Origin: Prevotellaceae bacterium
Lineage (GTDB): Bacteria; Bacteroidota; Bacteroidia; Bacteroidales; UBA932
Direction: 5' to 3'
Assembly: GCA_031257455.1 (NCBI GenBank)
Contig: JAIROQ010000081.1
Location: 1 to 6,044, forward strand
Length of the DNA: 6,044 bases
Position numbers and translations under genes: made by a program. Numbering within the stretch: the first letter of the stretch is position 1; every line of letters starts with the position of its first letter. The notes under the pieces were generated by a model. It saw only the letters and a program-made list of their open reading frames with translations. It made no database searches and had not been told where the DNA came from. Below, piece after piece: positions 1 through 5,893 of the stretch.

Positions 1-810
1 GCGCTTCCCTTTGCGTGTACCGGTTTTGTGTTGGCGTATGTGCAAACAACGGCGGCATTTGAATGGCGTACGTTGGTGTTGATGTTATCGTGCATGGTGT
101 TTGCCCGCAATACCGCGATGGGCTTTAACCGCTATGCCGACCGGCAATTTGACGCCCGCAACCGGCGTACCGCCGACCGCGAAATACCGCGCGGCGTCAT
201 CACTCCGCAACGGGCGTTGGGATTTTGCGTGGCGAATGCGGCATTTTTTGTGCTGGCGGCGGCATTGCTCAATCGTTTGTGCTTATACCTGTCGCCAGTG
301 GCGCTGCTGGTGATTGTGGGATACAGTTTCACCAAACGTTTCACTTGGGGATGTCATCTGGTTTTGGGCGCGAGCCTTGCCATTGCGCCGGCAGCCGCCT
401 ATATCGCGGTAACGGGGGCATTGGCTTTGCCGCCGGTATTATTTTCCGCGATAACGCTTTTTTGGGTTAGCGGGTTCGATGTGCTCTATGCCTTGCCGGA
501 CGAGGACTTCGACAGGCAGGAAAAATTATTTTCCATTCCCGCCCGTTTCGGCCGCAGGAGGGCGATGTTGTTTTCCGGCGTCCTGCATATTATTGCGGCG
601 ATATTGGTGGCCTTTACCGGCTGGACGTTACATACGGGCATTTTCTACATCACAGGCGCTGCGCTGTTTTGCGGGTTATTGCTCTACCAGCACCTGATAA
701 TAAAACCGTCCGACCTGAGCCGCCTGAATGCCGCCTTCGCAACGACCAACGGCATTGCCAGCATACTCTTCTGCACATTTGCGATAGTTGATTTTCTTTA
801 TGGAGCATAA
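1..810 (+). CDS. ubiA: UbiA-family prenyltransferase (4-hydroxybenzoate/naphthoate polyprenyltransferase-like), 5' end missing
   Basis: Integral membrane enzyme that joins a polyprenyl chain to an aromatic ring precursor of a quinone. The reading frame is open from base 1 and begins ALPFACTGFVLAYV, the usual first membrane helix of this family. The true start is therefore upstream, and the GTG at 28 is internal. Both Asp-rich motifs that bind Mg-diphosphate are intact: NRYADRQFD (bases 127-153) and DVLYALPDEDFD (bases 478-513), the latter followed by the family's SIPARFG. Several hydrophobic helices follow to the C-terminus, and the visible 269 residues are most of a normal-length protein. 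The second motif resembles the UbiA-like/MqnP branch (futalosine menaquinone route) more than MenA, but the substrate cannot be fixed from sequence and the symbol is a family-level name. The gene ends 20 bases from the convergent DUF6261 gene, and no terminator hairpin is evident between them. Confidence 0.9.
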   Translation, partial: ALPFACTGFVLAYVQTTAAFEWRTLVLMLSCMVFARNTAMGFNRYADRQFDARNRRTADREIPRGVITPQRALGFCVANAAFFVLAAALLNRLCLYLSPVALLVIVGYSFTKRFTWGCHLVLGASLAIAPAAAYIAVTGALALPPVLFSAITLFWVSGFDVLYALPDEDFDRQEKLFSIPARFGRRRAMLFSGVLHIIAAILVAFTGWTLHTGIFYITGAALFCGLLLYQHLIIKPSDLSRLNAAFATTNGIASILFCTFAIVDFLYGA

Positions 811-830
811 CAGGTCAACCGGTCGCTGTC

Positions 831-1553
831 CTATTTTTTATACATGGCGTTATGATTGGAGCGATTGACCCTGCGGCGAAACGTATCCATATAGGTATTG
901 AACTTAATTACAAAATCGCTATAGTGCTTTATGCCGTCCATAAGCATAGCCCGTTCGAGCACGATTATTATTTTGGAATATATTACATCCACCTTCAAGC
1001 GGACTTTTTCCATAGTAGCAACGGCTTTCTTGTCTATGTCTGTGTTCATATAGTTTGTACAAAGCGTTTCATAAAGGTCATTTGCATTCGCCAAATCACT
1101 GATGAGATTTGTTATGTGAAGCCGGTTGCAGGATTCCGCGTAGGCTTCCAATTTTTGCAGTAGGCTGCAAATCGTTGCGGTTTTCGTTGCTATAGGCATG
1201 GTGTAAATATTGTTGAACTTGTCGAATATAACGCTCAACTCTTTTGCCGTAAATGATACCCAGCCTGCGGGACTGTAGGTGTAAGCCGTAGTGATAGCCT
1301 GCAAGGCACGGAACAAGCCGGTACGCAGGTTATCGGTTTTCTTAATCTTGTAAGTTGGTTGGGCGTTGTAGAGCGTCTTTATAAGCCTGTCTTCTTTTTC
1401 CACCAGTTTGGTAAATACGGAAAACTGATTAACGAGGGTCTGCCTCACCACGCTATTGGACTTGGTAATCATATCACACAGGTCGGACGCGAATTTGTTA
1501 TGTTCTTCGTCCGGCAAGGAGGATAGATGTGCATTTCTAAAGAATTTGTTCAT
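831..1553 (-). CDS. DUF6261-like protein, function unknown
   Basis: A 240-residue soluble protein with no signal peptide or membrane segment. It is predicted to be almost wholly alpha-helical and is rich in Lys, Asn, Thr and Ile. The pattern fits DUF6261, a Bacteroidota family of about 230-255 residues with no known function: an N-terminal LSSLPDEEH stretch, a central RTGLFRALQAI helix, an AKELSVIFDKF helix, repeated LxxL helices, and a basic C-terminal tail (FRRRVNRS). This family call is from memory of the pattern. The ATG at 1553 is the natural start because everything just upstream is heptad repeat. The gene appears more A+T-rich than the neighbouring operon, with a different amino-acid flavour, which may mean a separate origin. 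It lies 62 bases after the Lnb-like gene on the same strand. No TAnnTTTG promoter is seen in that gap, so it may depend on read-through. Confidence 0.75.
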   Translation of the reverse strand: MNKFFRNAHLSSLPDEEHNKFASDLCDMITKSNSVVRQTLVNQFSVFTKLVEKEDRLIKTLYNAQPTYKIKKTDNLRTGLFRALQAITTAYTYSPAGWVSFTAKELSVIFDKFNNIYTMPIATKTATICSLLQKLEAYAESCNRLHITNLISDLANANDLYETLCTNYMNTDIDKKAVATMEKVRLKVDVIYSKIIIVLERAMLMDGIKHYSDFVIKFNTYMDTFRRRVNRSNHNAMYKK

Positions 1554-1555
1554 AG

Positions 1556-1637
1556 TAGTCGTAAGTTGTAAATCGTAAGTTGTAAGTTGTAAGTCGTATT
1601 CCTAATTCCTAATTCTTAATTCTTAATTCTTAATTCT
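1556..1637 (-). repeat. Two-tract heptanucleotide repeat element, copy A
   Basis: On the plus strand, five 7-base units of the form TAAGTTG/TAAATCG/TAAGTCG (1562-1596) are followed by units TTCCTAA x2 and TTCTTAA x3 plus a partial unit (1599-1637). Read on the minus strand the order is: AATTAAG/AATTAGG tract, junction AATACG (1600-1595), ACTTAC-type tract, end word ACTTACGACTA. Copy B at 5691-5770 has the same order, junction and end word on the opposite strand. The element fills the whole gap between the Lnb-like and DUF6261 genes and runs into the 3' end of the Lnb-like gene. Confidence 0.9.
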
Positions 1638-2761
1638 CCCATCGCCCGCAGGCCGGTTAATAGCGTTACAAAAAGGAGCGAACTGTTCAACTGTTGCGGC
1701 AGCAGCGCCCAAAAGATGCACAGCAATACGCATTCCAGTAATGTGGCGGCAAAGTACCATCTTATCCAGCGCGGGCGACATTTTCTGAAAAGCGCGATGC
1801 CTGCCGCCACATGTGCCGGAAATGCCCATAATAAATTAAAATTTGACTTGGTAACATAATGGTCTGTGCCTGCCCACATGAATACAAGGAATAAGCCGAA
1901 CACTCCCAACAGCAGAAACCATGCGGCATCGAAGCCTTTTAACGGAAGTTTTGCAAATGTGGCGGCAGCAATTATTATCAACAACGCAAGGAACAATATC
2001 GCCGGCGTGAATACCGGCGTGCTATGCGGCGGTTGTTCACCGGGGCGGAAGAGGTAACGGCTTTCCGCTACTGCCGGCTGCCCGTGAAGGACGGCATTAC
2101 CGGCAGCTTCCGAAAGGAAATCCGGCAGGAAGAGGTATTCGCGGGGCGTGGCCACGCGGTCGGTGCGGCTGCCCAATAAAATATCAATACCCAGTTTCGA
2201 CCACGTCATCGTGTGCAGGTACGGATGGAGTAAATCACGGAATGCGGGACGCCCGTCAAGCGGTTTATCCGGCCATATCCACTGCCCGCCGCATACTGTT
2301 TCCAGCAAATCGCGGATACGGGTAGTGCAGTTGTCGAATAAAAAATCATACAGATAGTATTTATTTTCGGGCAGGCTGTTGTTTATTAAAAAAGCGAATA
2401 TTTCCTGTTGCTGCGCCGGCGTAAGGTTCAGCGTCTGTTCAAAGACCCAGCGCTGCTCGGCTTCATAAGCAAACAGGAAGTTTTCAAACTTTGTTACGTG
2501 TAACATGTAGTTCAGTTTGCCGCGTACGAAATTCGCATAAAAGTGGGGCTGGTTGAAATCGAATGTCCCGTAATTGAACACGAGGTCGAGCTGTTGCGCC
2601 GTATCGCAGACGCGCACGGCGCTGTGCCCAAAGGCGGAATACAGTTCATCGCCCGCGCCGCAAGTGAGTAATGAAATACGGGCGGCAGGCGAAAGCGATT
2701 GTCCGTTTACAGGGATGGCCGCGCAACAAACCGCCATAACGATGAATAAACAGGTACGCAC
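1616..2761 (-). CDS. lnb: DUF4105/Lnb-like protein: probable lipoprotein N-acyltransferase with 5 membrane helices
   Basis: A 381-residue protein with an N-terminal signal sequence (about 1-20, ending PVNG), a periplasmic DUF4105 domain (about 25-230) and five membrane helices (about 249-270, 276-298, 307-325, 334-354, 360-375). Family hallmarks are AFGHSAVRV with His46, YGTFDF and FVRGKLNYML (about 64-87), YDFLFDNCTTRIRDLL with Cys145, and HYVTKSNFNLLWAFP before TM3. His46 and Cys145 are the likely catalytic pair. From memory, this Pfam domain was renamed Lnb_N after a Bacteroides member was shown to N-acylate lipoproteins; the symbol rests on that family match. The start is GTG: the only other in-frame start nearby, ATG codon 9, would spoil the signal peptide, and an in-frame TAA lies four codons upstream. 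That TAA is the stop of the TMTC-like gene, 9 bases away, so translation is probably coupled. The last residues (ELRIKN) and the stop codon come from heptad repeat. Confidence 0.85.
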   Translation of the reverse strand: MRTCLFIVMAVCCAAIPVNGQSLSPAARISLLTCGAGDELYSAFGHSAVRVCDTAQQLDLVFNYGTFDFNQPHFYANFVRGKLNYMLHVTKFENFLFAYEAEQRWVFEQTLNLTPAQQQEIFAFLINNSLPENKYYLYDFLFDNCTTRIRDLLETVCGGQWIWPDKPLDGRPAFRDLLHPYLHTMTWSKLGIDILLGSRTDRVATPREYLFLPDFLSEAAGNAVLHGQPAVAESRYLFRPGEQPPHSTPVFTPAILFLALLIIIAAATFAKLPLKGFDAAWFLLLGVFGLFLVFMWAGTDHYVTKSNFNLLWAFPAHVAAGIALFRKCRPRWIRWYFAATLLECVLLCIFWALLPQQLNSSLLFVTLLTGLRAMGELRIKN

Positions 2762-2770
2762 AACCGTTGT

Positions 2771-5254
2771 TTATTGTGTTATCACTACCAACGACGACTG
2801 CCGGCCGCCGATAGCCCGATAGCGCTGGTAGGTTTCATTTGCCTTGTAGTAATCGCCGAGATTGACATAAGTAGCCTCCAGATTTCGCAAGGCCAGTGTA
2901 TCGTTAGGCGCTAACTGCAATACTTTTTCAAATGTTTCAAATGCTTTCACGCCTTTTCCGGAGTTACCGTAGGCAGCGCCCAAATCTATCAATACATTTG
3001 TATTGTTCGGCTCGAGGGAAGCGGCTTTTTCGTAGTAGGGAACGGCTTTGGCGGGGTCGCCCATTTCGGTCATATAGATGCGTGCAAGGTTGAAGTTCGG
3101 CTCAAACCGGTTGGGTGCAATAGCGAGTACATCTTCCCACTGGCGGGCGCGTTCGGCGGGGTCGGGGATAGTCCCCAACAGGTCGCCCAGCGGGCCGAAA
3201 GCAAAGGGCGTGCCGGCATTGCGGCGGAGCAGTTGCTTCAACAGGTTTATCGAAAGTTGGCGCGGGTATTTCGCTATGCTGTCGGGGTACATGTTTCCCA
3301 GCATGGTATTTGCCCATGAATACAGCGTCAGCGCATTTTCATATACCGGATGTATTTCCACCGCGCGTTTGGCATGTTTATAGATTTGCCGCGTATAGAG
3401 CAGGCGCAGGCTGTCGTCTGTGGCGGCTACTACCTTGATGTTATATACGCGGGCTGCATCGTAGTTGGCTTTGGCGCTTTTGGGCGATTGCCGCGCATCG
3501 GTAGTTGACAGCGTAAAATCATCGAACCATGCTTTATTGCGCGAGATGCTTTGCGCCGAATATAAACAAAGCACGATGCTGAGGAAAGCTATTACCGCAA
3601 AACGGTAACGGCGTTCATTTTTTATCCACTCCGGCAGGTGAGTGATGATAAAATAAGCCAACGCCAGACAAAAACCCACCGAAGAAATATACACGAACCG
3701 TTCATTCATGAATGTGCCTATCATCACGAATACGTTGCAGACAATGCTTAGCGGCACAAGATACCAAATCATGGCATACGCGTAATTGTTTTTGCGCTTG
3801 GGCGACAGACCCCATATTATAAAGGCGAACATCGCGCCGTAAATCAGCAATGGCAACCATACCGCAGGGTTGGCAATGCTGATGGTGTTGATAAATTCGT
3901 TTGTCCCGGCATTGTTGATAACCACTTTCGGGATGTGGTAGGGATAATAATCGGTCGTCAGGGGGTTGGGGTAAACCAGCAGCCAGAGGTAACGCCCCAG
4001 TCCGTAGATAATACTTGCGACCTTTTCAACGGAACGCATACCCAAAAACGGATTGTTCATTAATTCCGTTTCAGGCAGCGGGTCCATGTTGATGACGCTC
4101 CACCGCACGCACGTAAAGACCAACGCCGCCGCAAATGACGGCAGCAAAGCCCATGCAATGGTTTTCGTACGCGAATGTGCAGGCGCGGCAAAAAGCAGTA
4201 TAAGGAAAGCAGCTACAAACAGGAACGCTATTCCCTGTCCTTTCAGCAGCAGGAACACGGGAATGACGGTTACGGCAGCGAACAGTAAAAGGTGTTTTAA
4301 TTTATATTGCCCCGTGAAATAAATGGTCACCGGGATAATCGCTAAAAATGTCAGGGCATTTTCTTTCGCAAATGCGCCGCCCAGAAAGCAAAAGAACGTG
4401 ATGGCGAGAAAATGCGGCTGCCGCGTATCCAGCCACCGCAGGGTATAGAAGAGCGCCATCAATGCGCCCAGAAAGGTCATGATTTCGTCCCGCCCCTTGA
4501 TATTCGCCACCGCTTCCACATGCACGGGATGCGCTATGAAAAGCAGGGTGGCAATTACCGGCACATTAAACAACAGCTTCCAGCCGGCCGGCTCACGCAC
4601 CGGGAACAGCCGCTGCAATAGCTTGAACAGGAAACAGGCCACTAACGCATACAGCAAAATATTTACAAAATGGCCGGCATAGGGCAGCAGCGTTTTCATG
4701 TATAACGGCGCATCGTCATCATTCATCTTTGGGGCGGTCTTCGCCACGACCACATAACCGGCCTGTGTGGTGTCAATAATCCGCCCCTGCATGTCCGGCA
4801 CGATATACTGGTGCGGAACATTGTGCTGCATGATGGTTGTATCCAATTTATCGCGGATGATTTGCTTGACATCGGAAGATACGAAAATATCATATTCCGC
4901 CGCCAGCAGCGCCACCGACAGGGGACGGTAGCGTCCGCCGGGAAGGTTGGTTACCTGTTCGCCATAGCGCCCGATAAAGGTATCGTACTTGAAGATTTTC
5001 GGGATACCGCTGACGCCCTCTTTCACAAATTCGTTTTGCGTAAGCACCATCGTATCGTCCAACGCAAATTCATTCCAAAGCGTATTGCCGTAAATCACGA
5101 AGCAAAATCCCACAATAACGATATATATCCAATTGGGAAATGGCGCGGGGATAAATTTTTCCATAAACCCCGGTTTTTGTACCGGTTTGCCTGCCGGACG
5201 CGCTGCCGCCGGCATTTTTTTGTTCACCGTTTTAGGTGTAGACTGTTTCTTCAT
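2771..5254 (-). CDS. Polytopic GT-C glycosyltransferase-like protein with C-terminal TPRs (TMTC-like)
   Basis: An 827-residue membrane protein. After a basic, Pro/Ala-rich cytoplasmic tail (1-38) and a first helix (about 42-60), the first external loop carries LDD (Asp66-Asp67), an NEFVKEGVSGIPKIF stretch and GRYRPLS (107-113), the usual GT-C layout. Further motifs match the TMTC/DUF1736 class of O-mannosyltransferase-like proteins: HPVHVEAVANIKGRDE (242-258), AKENALTFL (296-304), LTTDYYPYHIP (432-442) and NERFVYISSVGF (517-528). About 12-14 helices reach to residue 566. Three TPRs follow (about 714-750, 751-783, 784-815). The likely role is sugar transfer from a polyprenyl-phosphate donor onto an exported acceptor; the donor and acceptor are unknown. 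Residues about 125-187 look like an extra loop relative to compact family members. The gene is first in its operon: a promoter lies about 30-60 bases upstream, and the Lnb-like gene follows 9 bases after the stop. Confidence 0.88.
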   Translation of the reverse strand: MKKQSTPKTVNKKMPAAARPAGKPVQKPGFMEKFIPAPFPNWIYIVIVGFCFVIYGNTLWNEFALDDTMVLTQNEFVKEGVSGIPKIFKYDTFIGRYGEQVTNLPGGRYRPLSVALLAAEYDIFVSSDVKQIIRDKLDTTIMQHNVPHQYIVPDMQGRIIDTTQAGYVVVAKTAPKMNDDDAPLYMKTLLPYAGHFVNILLYALVACFLFKLLQRLFPVREPAGWKLLFNVPVIATLLFIAHPVHVEAVANIKGRDEIMTFLGALMALFYTLRWLDTRQPHFLAITFFCFLGGAFAKENALTFLAIIPVTIYFTGQYKLKHLLLFAAVTVIPVFLLLKGQGIAFLFVAAFLILLFAAPAHSRTKTIAWALLPSFAAALVFTCVRWSVINMDPLPETELMNNPFLGMRSVEKVASIIYGLGRYLWLLVYPNPLTTDYYPYHIPKVVINNAGTNEFINTISIANPAVWLPLLIYGAMFAFIIWGLSPKRKNNYAYAMIWYLVPLSIVCNVFVMIGTFMNERFVYISSVGFCLALAYFIITHLPEWIKNERRYRFAVIAFLSIVLCLYSAQSISRNKAWFDDFTLSTTDARQSPKSAKANYDAARVYNIKVVAATDDSLRLLYTRQIYKHAKRAVEIHPVYENALTLYSWANTMLGNMYPDSIAKYPRQLSINLLKQLLRRNAGTPFAFGPLGDLLGTIPDPAERARQWEDVLAIAPNRFEPNFNLARIYMTEMGDPAKAVPYYEKAASLEPNNTNVLIDLGAAYGNSGKGVKAFETFEKVLQLAPNDTLALRNLEATYVNLGDYYKANETYQRYRAIGGRQSSLVVITQ

Positions 5255-5281
5255 TGCACTTATTATTTCTTATCGACAGTG

Positions 5282-5313
5282 CAAAAATACAAAAAAGTTA
5301 TCGCTATTTAAAA
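5282..5313 (-). promoter_or_regulatory. Bacteroidota-type promoter for the TMTC-like/Lnb-like operon
   Basis: On the minus strand, TATTTTTG (5289-5282) matches the -7 consensus TAnnTTTG. A spacer of 20 bases separates it from TTTT (5313-5310), a weak version of the -33 TTTG box. Transcription would start near 5275, giving a short, A-rich 5' leader of about 20 bases before the ATG at 5254 and no Shine-Dalgarno, as is usual in this phylum. The -33 region coincides with the edge of the repeat island. Confidence 0.6.
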
Positions 5314-5327
5314 ATTTACAGATTTAC
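5310..5327 (+). repeat. 18-base direct repeat, copy 1
   Basis: The word aaaaatttacagatttac occurs exactly at 5310-5327 and again at 5642-5659. It is built from TTTACAGA 8-base units. Copy 1 overlaps the upstream part of the minus-strand operon promoter and runs into the AATGTG tract. Confidence 0.85.
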
Positions 5328-5332
5328 GATAT

Positions 5333-5375
5333 AATGTGCTAATGTGACTAATGTGCTAATGTGGCTAATTGGGCT
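5333..5375 (+). repeat. Tandem 8/9-base AATGTG(N)CT repeat
   Basis: Five adjoining units alternate in length: AATGTGCT, AATGTGACT, AATGTGCT, AATGTGGCT, AATTGGGCT. It is intergenic and has no coding potential. On the minus strand it reads as AGCACATTAG-type repeats. Confidence 0.9.
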
Positions 5376-5379
5376 GACG

Positions 5380-5437
5380 CCATTAACCATTAATTTGCGC
5401 TTGCCGCCATTTTCAACTTTCAACTTTCAATTTTCAA
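5380..5437 (+). repeat. Heptanucleotide tracts (CCATTAA)2 and (YTTTCAA)4
   Basis: Two CCATTAA units (5380-5393) are followed by the GCGCTTGCCGC linker (5397-5407) and four 7-base units TTTTCAA, CTTTCAA, CTTTCAA, TTTTCAA (5410-5437). The linker recurs almost exactly at 5679-5689, again just before a heptad tract. Confidence 0.9.
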
Positions 5438-5439
5438 CT

Positions 5440-5457
5440 AAAAAGCCCCGAAGGGGC
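5440..5457 (-). terminator. Terminator-like GC hairpin at the edge of a palindromic repeat
   Basis: On the minus strand GCCCC-TTC-GGGGC (5457-5445) is a perfect 5-bp stem with a 3-base loop followed by five T residues (5444-5440). This has the form of an intrinsic terminator, but no minus-strand gene lies upstream of it. It may simply be the conserved end of a dispersed palindromic repeat; similar GCCCCGAAGGGGC words are, from memory, frequent between genes in Bacteroidota. Confidence 0.4.
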
Positions 5458-5470
5458 GCAATGTGAATAA

Positions 5471-5548
5471 CCCCGTGCAAGTGCAGCCCCCACGCTATGC
5501 TCAGGGCAGGCTCCGCGGAACGCAGCTCGGGGAGGCTCGATGCTCCCC
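5471..5548. repeat. GC-rich palindromic module, left half
   Basis: CCCCGTGC (5471-5478) pairs with GCTCGGGG (5525-5532) at 7 of 8 positions. A competing hairpin GGGGAG/CTCCCC (5529-5534 with 5543-5548, 8-base loop) overlaps it, so only one of the two can form at a time. The base composition is sharply more G+C-rich than the flanking A+T-rich repeats. Open frames run through on both strands but show no protein-like features. Confidence 0.65.
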
Positions 5549-5618
5549 CCTGCTTTTCGCGCGGCGTACTGCCGGTGCATCGTGGAAAACCCGTGCGCCG
5601 CGCGAGGTGCAGGGCGGG
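5544..5618. repeat. Long imperfect hairpin, GC-rich
   Basis: CGCGCGGCG (5558-5566) and CGCCGCGCG (5596-5604) are a perfect 9-bp inverted repeat. Pairing extends inward through TAC/GTG (5567-5569 with 5593-5595, one G-T) and outward through T5557-A5605, two G-T pairs, one mismatch, then CCCTGC (5548-5553) with GCAGGG (5609-5614), and a few more pairs to 5544/5618. The result is a stem of more than 20 pairs around a loop of about 23 bases, resembling a REP/MITE-like structure. No ORF of a transposase is nearby. Confidence 0.75.
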
Positions 5619-5641
5619 GCATGTGGTGCTACTAAGGTAGG

Positions 5642-5665
5642 AAAAATTTACAGATTTACAGATTT
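5642..5665 (+). repeat. 18-base direct repeat, copy 2, within a TTTACAGA tandem
   Basis: Exact second copy of the 18-base word at 5310-5327, here continuing as two complete TTTACAGA units plus TTT (5647-5665). It follows directly after the GC-rich hairpin module, so the two copies bracket the AATGTG tract, the heptad tracts and the palindromes. Confidence 0.85.
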
Positions 5666-5682
5666 GGCTTGCGCCACTGCGC

Positions 5683-5770
5683 TTGTCGCAACTCATAATT
5701 CATAACTCCTAACTCATAACTAAAATACGTTTGTCGCAACTTACAACTTATGACTTACGACTTACGACTA
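5683..5770 (+). repeat. Two-tract heptanucleotide repeat element, copy B
   Basis: The linker TTGTCGCAACT (5683-5693) leads into the 7-base units ACTCATA, ATTCATA, ACTCCTA, ACTCATA (5691-5718). The junction AATACG (5724-5729) follows, then the linker TTGTCGCAACT again (5731-5741), the units ACTTACA, ACTTATG, ACTTACG, ACTTACG (5739-5766) and the end word ACTTACGACTA (5760-5770). Copy A at 1556-1637 has the same two tracts, junction and end word on the other strand. Confidence 0.9.
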
Positions 5771-5790
5771 AATGAGGGGTGATTTCCTAA

Positions 5791-5828
5791 AATCCGCGTA
5801 ATTCGTACCAATCCGTGTAATTTGTACA
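5791..5828 (+). repeat. Tandem 19-base repeat (AATCCGYGTAATTYGTACM)
   Basis: Two adjoining 19-base units (5791-5809 and 5810-5828) agree at 16 of 19 positions. Each contains two related half-units (AATCCGYGT and AATTYGTAC). This is the last repeat before the right-hand promoter. Confidence 0.85.
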
Positions 5829-5851
5829 AACAAAAAAAATCGCAAAAAATA

Positions 5852-5882
5852 TTTGCTATTAAAAAATATTGTTTTATATTTG
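5852..5882 (+). promoter_or_regulatory. Strong Bacteroidota-type promoter facing right
   Basis: TTTG (5852-5855) and TATATTTG (5875-5882) match the -33 (TTTG) and -7 (TAnnTTTG) consensus perfectly, with a 19-base spacer. The A/T-rich DNA just upstream could act as an UP-like element. Transcription should begin near 5888-5892 and run out of the window. The quality of the match suggests a highly expressed transcript. Confidence 0.8.
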
Positions 5883-5893
5883 TGCCATTATTA

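Noticed and set aside
28..30. GTG as the start of the prenyltransferase
   Set aside because: The frame is open to base 1 and the nine codons before it encode ALPFACTGF, typical of the first UbiA helix, so the gene begins outside the window.
811..830. Bidirectional terminator between the convergent prenyltransferase and DUF6261 genes
   Set aside because: The 20-base gap contains only a 6-base ACCGGT palindrome and no stable hairpin followed by a T-run.
852..1163. A 103-codon plus-strand open frame
   Set aside because: It is antisense to the DUF6261 gene, has no recognisable features, and the minus-strand reading is coherent over 240 residues.
4811..5311. A 166-codon plus-strand open frame opposite the start of the TMTC-like gene
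   Set aside because: It lies wholly antisense to a well-supported gene with clear family motifs and has no recognisable domain; it is a by-product of the codon use of the real gene.
5427..5705. Overlapping open frames on both strands of the GC-rich module (80-90 codons)
   Set aside because: They exist because stop codons are rare in the GC-rich palindromes. The translations are low-complexity Arg/Ala/Pro/Gly sequences that mirror the repeats, and no promoter or family match is seen.
5310..5828. Possible CRISPR array
   Set aside because: The units are 7-19 bases long and directly adjoining, with no spacers of constant length and no cas gene nearby.
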